Source: Primulina eburnea
Taxonomy: Eukaryota > Streptophyta > Magnoliopsida > Lamiales > Gesneriaceae
Direction of reading: 5' to 3'
Assembly: GCF_022965805.1 (NCBI RefSeq)
Contig: NC_133101.1
Span: 18,571,054-18,635,053 of the forward strand
Length of the DNA stretch: 64,000 nt
Part shown: positions 1-11,590 of the stretch, one piece after another
Numbering within the stretch: position 1 is the first letter of the stretch
Layout of the letters: each line of letters starts with the position of its first letter
Notes under the pieces: model-generated
What the model was told of the DNA's origin: nothing
The model's input: the letters and a program-made list of their open reading frames with translations, nothing else
Database searches by the model: none
Translations under genes and position numbers: made by a program

Positions 1-560
1 ATATATGGATTAAACCCATTTAGAGAACAACGCTGATTATTTTCTCAGGGAACATATTATCTATCCAACGTTACATTGAGCAACCGCGAACCAATCGTTA
101 TCTTCTAGCTCAACTTGCAGAAAAGCAGTAAACGCTTCATATTATACATATGATCTTTGAAGATCATTTTGTACTGCTGTTTCTTCATCTCTTCAAGCAA
201 AAACACTTTACTATATTTTTGAAGAAAAGTTTGTAATCTGGAAAATAGTCTTTTCCAGAACCTTGTTATATTGAATTATATTGTGTTGAGATACTAAGAG
301 TTTCAGTATGCAAAGGATAAGTCCTGCTGAAGTGGGTGTGTACTAGTGTGTACTGTAAAATCCAAAGTCTTTTAGTGATAGCTTCTGGAAAAAGAAGAAG
401 GGGAGACGTAGAAGATTTTATCTTCGAATTTCCAGAAACAACTACTGTTCTACAGCCTACTGTTCTTACTGTTTTCACCTTACTCCATCGGATCGTTTCT
501 GCACTTATTATTGTGATATGCTGGGCTTACGATTGAACAAGAATAGCTACAATCTCTATC
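1..560 (+). repeat. Copia-type LTR or leader fragment (tentative)
   Basis: No coding gene. The stretch reads like the downstream part of a plant Copia LTR, with a purine-rich GGGGAGACG block near 400 and repeated CCAGAA motifs. I recognise this style from SIRE/Tork-like elements but cannot align it here. No primer-binding site, partner LTR or target duplication is visible, so it would be a truncated fragment running in from outside the window. The small ORFs on both strands match no known protein. Confidence 0.3.
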
Positions 561-1724
561 AGGATTCTAGCACCCTTTGCAAAAACTATCATCAAAGGAA
601 AGAGTTTATTCACCCCCCCTCTAAACTCTACATCGATCCCCAACAATTACAAATCATTAGAGACACATCGTTCAATGTTTATATAGTTCGGAAGGCGTAT
701 AACTTTAGCGAGGTTTAGGCAAGAACATCGTTTGCATTTATCATTTAAATTTAGATTCTTATTAGGAATGTTTGAATCGAGGTTTGAATGATGCAGTTTA
801 TTCGTCACTTGGGAAAGAGAGAATAAAAAAATTACGTGTTCTTGACCATTAAATAATTGGAATTCATGAATATAAATTTAACTGGAAATAATTATCGTGA
901 AAACTTAGTGAAATCATTTCTCTAGATATTTTCTCTCATTGTTATTTCTCAACTCGGTGATTAGATTAATTCTTTGTTTTCAATTAATTCGTTTAAGCAA
1001 ACCAAATATTTTACTGAATTTTCTAGATAAAGTCGGGACTATTCTAATTACAAGCATTGATATATTTTTAGTTTACACTTCTCGTGGGAACGATACTCTA
1101 CTTCCATATATTAAAACTTGACAACCGTAGGCTTGCGAGCGGTAAATATCGCAACACATATATTAGGTAACACATGGATATGCGTATGAAACATGTGAGA
1201 TCTCTTTGTGTTATCCAGCAAACTAAGGAAAATTTCAACGTTGCCTTTATGTTCGATCCAATGGTCCCAATATATTTGAGATTGTGTACTATGTGAACCT
1301 CATGAAACCAAATGAATTGGAACACTTGGATTATGCAAGAGAGCAATACTTTTATAATATAATATTCTATTAAAAAAGATCAGTTAAATTGTTTATTGTT
1401 CAAATTGTCCTAGTGTTTAATTTATTATCTTAAATTGGCGTTTAATTTATTGTGTTTATCTTTTATATTATTATTAGTTTTATGTTTGATTTATTGTGTT
1501 TATTTTTATATTATTATCAATTTTAATTTATTGTGTTTATTTAATGTTTAATGTATTGTTCTAATATTTATTACCTTTAAAATGGTGATTTATTTATGAG
1601 TTTTGTATTGTCCAAATTGTCCTTGTGTTTAATTTATTTTCTTAAATTGGTTTTTAATTTGTGTTTGATTTACAGTGTATGTTAAATTTGTGTTTAAGTA
1701 TTTATTTTATTGTTTGATTTATGG
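561..1724. other. AT-rich non-coding stretch with a diverged direct repeat
   Basis: No gene seen. The part around 940-1140 vaguely resembles the leader found next to some Tat/Athila LTRs, but this is weak. About 60 bp at 1392-1451 recur in diverged form at 1607-1663. Around them, T-rich blocks with a TTTATTGTGTTTA core recur several times. The short ORFs are typical chance ORFs in AT-rich DNA. Confidence 0.4.
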
Positions 1725-2021
1725 TAAATTTCCTTTAAATCTCCAAATTCTAATTTAACTTTACATTCAGCCTCTATCAGAAAAATATATATTCGCACTC
1801 CCTGATCGACAAAAAAATTGTTTATGCACTCTCCTGGGCCCACATGTTTTTCTCTAATATATGATATTTGAGCGTCAATTGTTTCAAATATGATACTATT
1901 ATATGATTTTTGAGTACTGAAACATATATGCAAGTATTGATATTAATGATAAATTTGTCTTTATAAGATGAATATCGGTACAAAATATTGGAAATATGAT
2001 ACTAATATATGATATTTGAAT
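1725..2021. repeat. Left arm of a long inverted repeat (MITE or foldback-like)
   Basis: The arm is similar, as reverse complement, to 18293-18605. Both contain a conserved block with GCCCACATG and repeated ATATATGAT(A/T)TTTGA motifs. The two arms would have been adjacent before the family-C LTR inserted between them, marked by the ACAAT duplication at 2022-2026 and 18288-18292. With the insert removed, this is a foldback-type structure of about 600 bp. No transposase is present. The outer ends and target duplication of the foldback were not resolved. Confidence 0.5.
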
Positions 2022-2605
2022 ACAATTGAAATGTCAGCTTATTCGTTTTGCTTAAATACTAGGCTTTTTAATTAATTCGTAATTTGTCGTTTTGAAGGCG
2101 TTTAAATCCTGAAAAAAAATCCCAAACTTTAATATAAAATTCATAAATTTAAAACTTAGTCTTTTTATATTATTTTAGCCTTTATGAACCACGACTCGAC
2201 CCCCATGAGCCGTGTTTCAATTATTTTAGCTTTTAAAAACCCTAACTTGACCTACAAACTTCGACCTCGAGCCAACTTTCGATTTTATCGAGCCACCCTC
2301 GAACCATGTTGAACCAAACCCTGACCAACCCATTAGTGCACCCTCTTGAACCCTTGGAACCCATGTACCAGGCCCCTAACATCGAACCGAAGCTCCCCAA
2401 CCAAGCCCTAAGCTGGCCGAGAAACTCTACCTGCATGCACCTACGTTTTTAGTGCCTAGGACCCTAGTTGACCGACCTAGCCCTTGAACAAACATATTGT
2501 GCACTCACCTAGGACCCTAAGGACGCACCCTAGCCAAGCCCTTGAACCCCAGGCCGAGCCCCATCCCGCACACAAGCTGCACAACTCCTGCGCGCATCTC
2601 CCATG

Positions 2606-4215
2606 TGTAAGAATATGATTTATTATTATTAATTATTAGTATTAGTATTATATTTATTAGGTATTATAAAGTGCAAAACATTGAAAAACATGAAGTGCAA
2701 AACATTGAAAAACATGAGTGCAAAACATTGAAAAAAAAAACATGAGTGCAAAACATTGACAAAACATGAGTGCAAAACATTGAAAATCAAATGTGCCAAA
2801 ATTGACTAAAATAAATAAAATATATTAAAGTATGCATCAAATTGTGGAAATTATTTTAAAATCTTGCCTATAAATAGATGTATTGAGTTTGAGAGAAATC
2901 ACACCAAAACCTTTCCATCTAGAGCAAGCTTGAAGTTTGAAATCATCAATCTTTCTTGAAGTGAAATTTAGGAGCAATAATTCTGTTATACTTCTGAAAA
3001 TTCGTTCCATCACTTCCGACCTCAGAATCCGATCTTCACCGTTCATAATACACTTTCATATGTTTTAAACATCATATCAAAATTTCAGCCTCATCCATAC
3101 GGTCAAATTTTGTGAAACCCTTCGGCAAGAAAACTGCTCGGATTTCAAACGAGTTTAGCTAATTTACGGATTTTCGGACGATAAATTCCAGCTTGTTTCT
3201 TCCATAATTTAGGAGCACCTTTCGGTAAGTGGGCTTATGTTTTAAAGTATTTAAGTATGTTTTCGAAAATTCGATCGACATGATATATTCCTTCGATTTG
3301 ATATATGAATATTTTGTTTCAATATATTGTTAAGCATGTTTAAATCAATTTCAAGTGCATGTTCTTTTCGTTTCAAAATTATGTTGTCTTTGTTTCATGT
3401 TATATTCTAATATATATTCTTAAACACCAAATTGGTGTATTCTAAGAATTATGTTTAAAGGCACTGTTATGATTCAAGTTAGAAATGGTAAAAAGGAAAA
3501 TTTTCCTAAAACATGATAAGATATGACAAGTTTATGGCCCTGATGCGGTGGGTAATAATAACCGATATATGGCCTCACCCCTTAGAGGAATTACATATAG
3601 GGGACTGATCAGTAACACCATGGATAATAAGATGAAATAACAGTGCAATACGAATAATTTATGTCTATATGCATATGCTAAGTTATGTTTGCTCATTGTT
3701 AATATCATATCTTGATATGAATAATTATTGTGACATGAAATTCATTTAATATTTACATAAATATATATAAGTTATGTCGTATCTATCATTTTATTGTTCC
3801 GACGTTTGTTGAGACATGGAAAATTTCGAATGGTTAAAGATCTATATATGTATATCCTTGTGTTATTGTGATCGATCGGCCCCCACTTGCTGAGTATTTC
3901 ACAAAATACTCACCCTTACACCTCTCACTCCCAGATAAGAATGAAAAACAAGTTGAAGAAGAAGAGCAAATGCATTTCTGGGGATGGTAACGAGGTTTCA
4001 GTTGATCAAGACATACTTTGGAATTTGACTATCTTTTATTTCTACGTTGTTCGCTTCCGCACTCATTTATTAAGTTGATTATGTTGTAAAGACAATGTAT
4101 GTTTTATGAAAAGACTGGTTTGGTTGTATACTGTACTACGAGGCTTGTTGATTTACGATTGAATAATTGTAAAACAACGCCGGATGTCAACTCACCCCGG
4201 TATCGGGACGTGACA
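2606..4215 (+). mobile_element. Solo LTR, 1.61 kb, with perfect CCATG target duplication
   Basis: The element begins TGTAAGAATATG and ends CGGGACGTGACA, with canonical TG...CA ends. It is flanked by CCATG at 2601-2605 and 4216-4220. It has a TATA box (TATAAATAG) at 2869-2877, consistent with a plus-strand promoter, and a tandem repeat at its 5' end. No primer-binding site, coding region or second LTR is present. It sits inside the minus-strand family-C LTR and is therefore younger. The family looks like a Gypsy LTR, but this is not certain. Confidence 0.85.
2671..2790. repeat. Tandem repeat, about 5 copies of a 22-27 bp unit
   Basis: The unit GTGCAAAACATTGAAAAACAT recurs about five times with small length differences in its A-run and spacer. 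It lies in the U3 part of the solo LTR, upstream of the TATA box, where LTR enhancers are often repeated. Confidence 0.85.
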
Positions 4216-5123
4216 CCATGGCTCTCGGGTAGGAGTCCTTGTTAGCAAGGACTCCTCCCAGCCCTATAGCTCTAGTCCTAGCATGGCTAAGACTCTACCC
4301 TGGACTCACCCACGGACAGTGCTAGCCCCTCGTCCCAGCCAAACCAAGCCCAGCCCTCCAAACATAAAAACCGAACCCCCATGCTAAATTAGTGCAGAAA
4401 AGTGTTCCCCCTCTTGATTGGTCTGGTGCAGCGTTCGAGCGCATGGTTTGGAGTCCAAACTCACGTGAAAGCATGTTGGTCTATTCTTATATCATGGCAG
4501 CCCCTTACTCTATACAAATACATGATTTTGGAATAAAAAATTCAAGTTTTGAAACACATGCAGCTGAAATTTTGAAAATAAACATCATGCCACTTGTTCT
4601 TCATACAAAACATGCATAAAATCGTAATATGGTGTGATAATGTTTGAAGGAAAGAATAGTCGTGCCTTTGTGTATTTAACGCACGAAAAAAACGTTGACA
4701 ATCTCGAAGAACGGGGCAAGACCTTTGGCTTGAATTCCTCCTTGCAACTCTCGATTTTTTTCTGAAATTGGTGTGTGTGTGTGTTGTGTCGTGTATTTGG
4801 AGAGTTTTGGTGTGCCAAAAATCTGAAAAGTGGTCGTGTGTTTTTGTGTAGGGTTTAGGGTGTGTTTTACATATTATATACTAATTAAATCACTAACAAG
4901 GCTTAGGCCTATTAAGCCAATCAATTAGGCCCATTAGTATTAATTAGGATTTAATTAAAATATTAAAATGGTTTTGGTAAAAATAGTTTTGTGAATTTAT
5001 TAGCAAGGTTACCAAAAAGTTTGCATTTTTGTTGAAAAACGAACACCGATAAAATTTACGTCCCAGCGTATAAAATCGCCTAAAAACCCCGTATTTTCAA
5101 AAATATGAAAAACCAACACCTAT

Positions 5124-8100
5124 TGTAGAACCCGAAATCAGATTACGTATAAGACATGCATAATTGCCATTATTTAAATTAAATATGAAGTTTTAAATCA
5201 TGATTATTTATTTTAAAGGTAGATGCTTAGTGTTATCTTTTCAGGATAAATACGCGAGGTCGGACCGGAGTTTGGAGATTAGAAGAAAAGATTAATAATA
5301 AGAAAAGTATTCCTAAATTTAATTAAGTCAAAGAATAATTTAATTTAAAGAAATAGAATGTTTTTGAATTTATTTAATTAATTAGAGCTAAGTTGGTAAA
5401 TAAATTCTTGTAGGTTCAATATTTATTTAAAGCTTAAGTTAAAATGGGTAAACAAATGGAGATGAATTAATATAGGTCAAATATATATTCAAGAAATTAA
5501 ACATAGCATTTAAACATTTAAATTTGAGGTCATGTATGCCATGCAAGAGTTTAGTCTAAATTAATGTGTTAATTTACTAAAAGGTTCAAATGGGTGTTAA
5601 AACATTAAGAAGCAAAAATTCAAAATTTAAAACAATAATATACCATGCAAATTAATAATAATTTTGACTCAACATTTATAATATTTCAAAGAGTTTGTAA
5701 CCACTCCTAATTGCACTTCATGGAGTATTCATTCCCATTTTTAATTCACTAATTAGTAGTAATTCAAACACAATATTACACCTCATTTCTCCCCAACTAA
5801 CTACTAAAAAAACCATCGAAAATATGCAGCAACACAAAGGAAAGAAACCCACGACAGCAAGGAATGGGAAGCCATTCAAATTCTTGACTTGTAACCTCCC
5901 AACTTAATGTATATTATGACACCTTTAACACCTCCTATAACACTCATATTCAGTGTCTAGCAAACCCACAATATTACCTTCGAAAAACATCAAAAAACAG
6001 CAGCTTAATTCGAGCAAGAACAGCAGAAACAAAGAAGGGAAAACCAACTCCGACTCCGCCGCTCGTATTCATCGTTTTGATTTGTTTTCTTCAAAACAAA
6101 TTCCAGGCATGTGTATATAGTTTCTTGACTCTTCAACCAAGTCCTATAGATATTTTTTAACTATTATATATGAATGATTCAAGCAATAAATCTAATTTGA
6201 CAGCAAGTTTCCAAACAAAAATTCTGTACAGCTCATTCTCGGCTCATGTGCTTTGTTGCTTCACGGTTGTTGGGTTTTATGTTGGTTTCAGGATGACGTT
6301 CAGTTCCAGGCACACATGGCTGCTTCTAGAAATGTTTTAGAGTTTGTTAGGGTGTTATTGGTGTTGGATCCGGTTTTCTACACGCCCAAACGCAGCGGAA
6401 GTTTTAAAATTTTTATTTATTTTGACAATCAAAATTTGTTTGGACGCTCGTATGATTTTAACAAAACATTCATAGGGAGTTGAAAATTATACCTTTGTGA
6501 ATTAAATCACTTGGCTCCAACTGATCCGGTATGAACGGATTAGCTCTTGATGATTCCCTACGAACTTTCTTCGATTCTTCTAATTAGGTCCACGACTAGA
6601 AGATTTATTCCTCTTCTAAATTGCACTAGAAATTTAGAAGAACTTTTGCATAGGAGAGAAAAATTGAGAGACGGCTCAAACCCTAACCATAAATCAAGGT
6701 GGCCGAATTTCTCACTTTGGAATGAGTGGAGTCTCACGTAAGTTTTGTTTGGTGGCTAGGGTTTAGATGGTTAAATGTGTTATTTATAATAAATTAAACC
6801 CTAATTACATAATTAACATTAATGGGCTTGATTTAATTAATTGGGCTAGTCCAACTAGTTTAATTAATTTAATTAAAGCCCATTAAAACTTTAATTATTT
6901 ATTATGTTGGACTTGTACTCCTACAAGCCCATTAAACATAATACACACCACATTTAATTTATTAATTATCAACTCAACTTTTGAGCTTAATAAATTAAAT
7001 ACATTATAAATTCAACATTTGAATTTATTATTTAAATTATGAATTCAACTACTTGAATTTACATCACCTCCAAAATTTAATATTTAATAAACCCAACATT
7101 TGAGTTTAATAAATTAAATTCTCAAATTTTATAAATTCAACTCTTTGAATTTATTCTCTCAAAATTTAATTATCATAAATTCAACTCCTTGAATTTACTA
7201 TATAATATAAATTCAACTTTTGAATTTATTCTCTCAACGGGAACAAACAATCCAGTACTTGTGTGACCCTCAATGGTTCAGGGATACAGCTAGCCGTGGG
7301 TTCACAACTCTTTGTGATTCAGGACAGAATCCTTTATTCGGGCTTACCCTAGTTAGCCCCATTCTTTCTATCAACACCTTGATCAAGAATGTCAGAACTC
7401 ATTTCTGATAGCACCCATCGGATCATGGTAAGAGCGTCTAGTAGCATCGCCCCATGATCCCCTAGGTATCACTGATAGTGCCTGCAAGAACCAGTCGATT
7501 ATGATTTAACGTACAGTACGGTCCCTTCATCTCATATATCCCGATCGAATCTGCAACCATTGGTTCATCGAGGGTTGCATATTAATTCGATAACTATGTG
7601 TTACATATAATAGTGGCATCGCGTGTACTATTGGGGAACTCCTTCTCCAACGTACATCTCATACTCTGGCCAGAGATTCCATGCACTATTATTACATCAG
7701 ATCACATAGGATATCCACACCCGTAGGTGAGCGGTGAATCCCCGACTACAATGCACTGGCTCCTATATGTGTCGCGACTGTACCCAACCTCGCCACCTGA
7801 TGACTCTCCTGGAGCCGGTAAACGAGTCAAAGCACAGCCCTAGCATATAGAGCCTCAGAGTTGTCTCGGGTCATAAGGACTAATGGTATACAATCATAAC
7901 CACGGACTTATCCTCTCGATGTATGAGAACCACTTGGAAAGTCCGGGGGAGGGTTGTTCGGTATAATCATCATATGACTACCCATCTGCATGTTTGGACA
8001 TCTCCATGCCCTTACCAAGAAACGCAGTACACAACATCACAGATGCTAGTCTCAAGCTCAAGGACCTTATCAATGACTGGTTTGTCATAGCCGAGTTTCA

Positions 8101-10102
8101 ACATCGATACATTCGTATTAAAGTATGATCAAGTTTACAAGGTATACAGATAAAGAATACACACCATTGTTTTTCTGGTATAAAATCATCAGTGCAGGCA
8201 ATCTAAAATTGGTTCATTGGTTCAAGCCCATACACGTACAAACAAGGAAATGACAGCAACTTATTCAAGTGCAGAAATGGAGTCTCGGTTTTTGTCATTG
8301 AATGATTTAAGGGGGTATTCAAAACTTGGCTGTCCTAGGGGCTATAGCCACGTTTAGAACTCTCCCTTATAATGTCTAGGATGTGATCAAATCATCTTTT
8401 TAAAGCTGGGTCACAGATCCATAAAATTTTACCAAAACAAAAGCAGTTCGTTTCGGCTGTCTTCATTTTTGCTGTGTGAGTACATTTCGGTTTTGGTGTG
8501 TTGTTGGGATTGTGGTTGGCTCCTAGCCCGTAACCATGGTTCATACAAAACTCCATCATGTCTAGATCGAGCCATGGTTGATCAAATGAACTTTGGAACG
8601 ACCAAAGACAACAAAACAAGTCAATACACTAAACTACACAACAAGGGGTGCTCTCGGGTGAGAGCTGTGAGTGTCTTATTTAATGGCTTGGTTTGTGGTT
8701 GGCTTTTAGCCCTAAGCCATGGTCCAAGCCATGACTTAGGATGTTGGTAAGAGTCCTTGGGTGGTGGTTCAAGCCCATGGCCATTATTTTCAGAGTTTGC
8801 TCCACAAACAATAAAGCTGCCGTTACTGTATTTTCTGCTTTTGACAGCAACAATGGGTCACGGTTTTAGTGATTGTTTGAGTTCTTGGTTGGCTTTTAGC
8901 CCATGGCCTTGGAATTGATAGTACCTCAATGAGTTAGGAAGGTCATGTTTTTGGCCGTTTGTGATTTGGTCTAGTTTAGAGGTCATACGAGAATTTACGG
9001 TGAAAGGTGCCAAAATGACTCTCGAAAGAGTGTTTTATGTTTTTGGATTCCTTTCACCTATTTTCGTGTTTTGAAATTCTTATGCATGTTTTTCAGTATG
9101 TTTGGGGTATTTTTAATCATGGTTAAACGTCAGTTTAATGTTGGTTCGGGTTGATACTAAGCCATGATTAAAAATCAAGTTGTTGGTCCTAATCATCTCG
9201 TTTTTGGTTTAGTTGTTAAGCTTTTGTCAAGTTAAAATTATTTGCATGTGTCACATATTAGAATTAAGTCTCAGCAAGCCTGGGAGCGATCCAACTCATC
9301 CGGTAAAAATAAGGCTATAATTATATTACGTGCATAAAAATATAAAATGTTTATTTTTGAGATACATGCTATATTTCTTGCGGCCACCTTATGCTTATGG
9401 GTTTGGAAGTCGGTAGGCGCAACCGAGGACCTCTCCACCCGGTGACTTACGACCAGTTTACAAATATGTATGGGTACGAACATCCAGTCCAAGGGCTGTG
9501 GTGATCTCTACCGCCCAGTATACTGTGGTTTAGTCTTATCAGGCGCTCACGTTATGTTATGGGCCACTAGCTTAGAAACATTATCTCTACCAGAAAATTA
9601 TGATATGTTATGAAAGAGCTCTATTCAGCAAATCTTTTACGTATGATTTTTAGATATGCACGTATTTATAATTATCCATGATACGTTTATCACTGTACGC
9701 TTTATGATATTATATTTTTAAGTTGAATGCGACTTTATGTTATATTTATTTGTTATTCACGATATATACATGTTGAGTCTTTATACTCACTAGACTTGAT
9801 TTTGTAGGTACTGATGAGGCCGAGACAGAGGGCGTAGATCAGTGAGCTATCTTGGGGCAGCAGTAGTAAACCCGAGGACCTCATGTTTTAGTTTATGCAC
9901 CTTTTATCTTTCAAACTCGATTTTTATATGTTGGATTATTTTTAAATTGTTGTTTGAAATATTACGTTGACTTCCGCTGTTATTTTTAAAGTTTATATTA
10001 TTTACATGTTCATTTTATAAATGAGGCAAATTATTTATGTATATATTTAGAAAAATTTTAATAATTCCGCAAAAATACAAATATGAAATATGGGCTGTTA
10101 CA
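5124..10102 (+). repeat. 5' LTR of element B (interrupted)
   Basis: It is homologous over its whole length to the 3' LTR at 14882-18025. Without the 1.85-kb insertion at 6362-8212 it is about 3.13 kb, close to the 3.14 kb of the 3' copy. Many substitutions and short indels separate the two, so the insertion is not recent. The 93-codon ORF at 8469-8750 is the LTR copy of 16391-16672 and is not treated as a gene. Confidence 0.9.
6362..8207. mobile_element. Copia-like solo LTR inserted in the 5' LTR of element B
   Basis: The uninterrupted 3' LTR of B (near 16126) shows the empty site. Here the 5-bp sequence ATTGG is present on both sides (6357-6361 and 8208-8212). The insert begins TGTTGGATCCGG and contains AACGCAGCGGAA near 6390, which I associate with long LTRs of plant Copia (SIRE-like) elements. 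From 6990 to 7240 a motif of the form AAATTCAACTNNTTGAATTT recurs at least five times. The 3' end (AATCTAAA) is not the usual CA, so the end or the family may be slightly misjudged. No coding capacity. Confidence 0.6.
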
Positions 10103-10104
10103 GT

Positions 10105-10117
10105 TGGTATCATAGCC
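10105..10117 (+). other. Primer-binding site of element B (initiator tRNA-Met)
   Basis: TGGTATCATAGCC lies 2 bases after the 5' LTR end. It matches the usual plant tRNA-iMet primer site except for one base (T for G in TCAGAG). Confidence 0.85.
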
Positions 10118-10348
10118 TATGTTCTTGTAAAGGGTTGTACTACTACTGACCACGAGAAGCTCACGAAGTCACGTCTTCGGTCTGTAAGTTTTACATTTTA
10201 GCATTTTATTTAAAACATGAATTATTTTAACAGCATGATCTCATGAAGTATTCTACGTTCAAATTTTAATTATTCAGTATTTACTTAGATTTGAAGTAAA
10301 TTATGGAATTATGCATGTTGGTTACGTATGGGTTATGTATGGAACAGT

Positions 10349-11393
10349 ATGCCTCCTAGACGCCTTGTTGGACGCCCGAGGGGTGAGGGTGAGAGTCGTC
10401 ATGAGGACGGTGAGGATCAGAGACAGGAGAGGAACGCACCACCACTTCCTCCACCAGACTTGAATGACCAGATGTTAGCTGGGATGACTCAGTTCTTCGC
10501 ACAGTTTGCAGGGAACAATGCTGTGGCAGCCAGAAAAGCGGGGCCCAAGGCTGTCTTTGAGCGGTTCATGAAAATGAGGCCGAAGGAGTTCTTCGGGACG
10601 TCAGATCCTATGGTTGCCGAGGGCTGGATTAAGTCCTTTGAGGTTATCTTTGAGTTCATGGGGCTAGAAGATGGAGATAGAGTACGTTGTGCGACTTATC
10701 TGTTTGGGGGAGACGCTCGCCTATGGTGGGAAGGAGCATCAGTGGCTTTGGATTTGACTACTTTGAGCTGGGCGCACTTCACAGAGGTATTTTACTCCAA
10801 ATATTTTACTGACGAGGTGCGTTCCAGGTTGACTACGGAGTTTATGACCCTGAGGCAAGGAGACATGACTGTTACGGAGTTTATCCGTAAGTTTGAGAGG
10901 GGTTGCCACATTGTGCCCCTGATTGCAAATGATGTTGGTGCCAAGTTGAGGCATTTTATGAATGGTCTGCGGTCAATCTTGCGCCGTGATGTTAGGGTGG
11001 TTACTACCTATGATGTTGCCGTCTCCAGAGCTCTAACTGCAGAGCAAGATCAGAATGATATTGAGAGAGATCGCAATGGTAAGCGACCATTTCAGGCACC
11101 GCACCGCCCTCCTCCGCAGCAGCACCAAAATAAGAGACAGTTCCATGGTCCACCCAGGAACAGAGGGCAGCAGCAGCAGGGACGGGCAGTCCCGAGGACA
11201 GTGGAGTTCCCCGTCTGTGCCAAGTGTTCACGCCGTCATGCTGGGGCGTGTATGTATGGTTCGGGAAAGTGTTACAAATGTGGTAGTACTGACCACATAT
11301 TGAAGAATTGTCCTCAGAAAAATCTGCCTACCCAAGGCAGAGTTTTGGCTCTCCATGCTGCGGAGACTAACCCGGAGACGATGCTATTGACAG
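10349..11393 (+). CDS. gag: Gag of element B (first exon of gag-pol)
   Basis: This is the retrotransposon Gag, the structural protein of the virus-like particle. The start at 10349 is chosen because MPPRR also begins Gag in element C, and MPPKR begins it in F. The frame is open further upstream to 10328. The retrotransposon-gag fold is recognisable from about residue 75 to 240 (W-rich helices, then LRQGDMTVTEFI). A Gln/Pro/Arg-rich linker follows, then two Cys/His knuckles (CAKCSRRHAGAC and CYKCGSTDHILKNC). The frame has no internal stop. It runs into a splice-donor-like CAG|GTATGT and, unspliced, ends at 11410 with only five extra codons after the junction glycine. Confidence 0.9.
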
Positions 11394-11590
11394 GTATGTT
11401 AAATCTTTAAGTTATATTTGAAATTTAGTGTTTTGGGTTAAGATTTTGAACTTAGAACTTGTGATAGGATTGCATGTTCTAATCAGTGTTAATTACGGGA
11501 ATTTAGATTAGAAGAACGTTGACTTTTGCATGTCTATAAGCTTAGTTCTTGTAAAACTATTGGATTTAAAATGATATTCCAAACTTTCAG
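11394..11590 (+). other. Predicted intron at the gag/protease junction of element B
   Basis: The donor is CAG|GTATGT and the acceptor CTTTCAG|GG, 197 bp, AT-rich. Removing it joins the Gag frame exactly to the protease frame and yields LLTGRIFIAG running into the IDSGATHSF active site. Element C has a predicted intron at the equivalent position and phase. Element F has none. This is a sequence-based prediction without transcript evidence. Confidence 0.65.

Noticed and set aside
4840..4870. Telomere-like GGGTTTAGGG
   Set aside because: Only about one and a half units, inside a family-C LTR; not a telomeric array.
8469..8750. 93-codon ORF conserved at 16391-16672
   Set aside because: The two are the two LTR copies of element B. 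Conservation follows from LTR duplication, and the protein has no known features.
10105..10117. Possible tRNA gene at the TGGTATCA sites
   Set aside because: These are tRNA primer sites of retrotransposons at LTR ends, without tRNA cloverleaf sequence.
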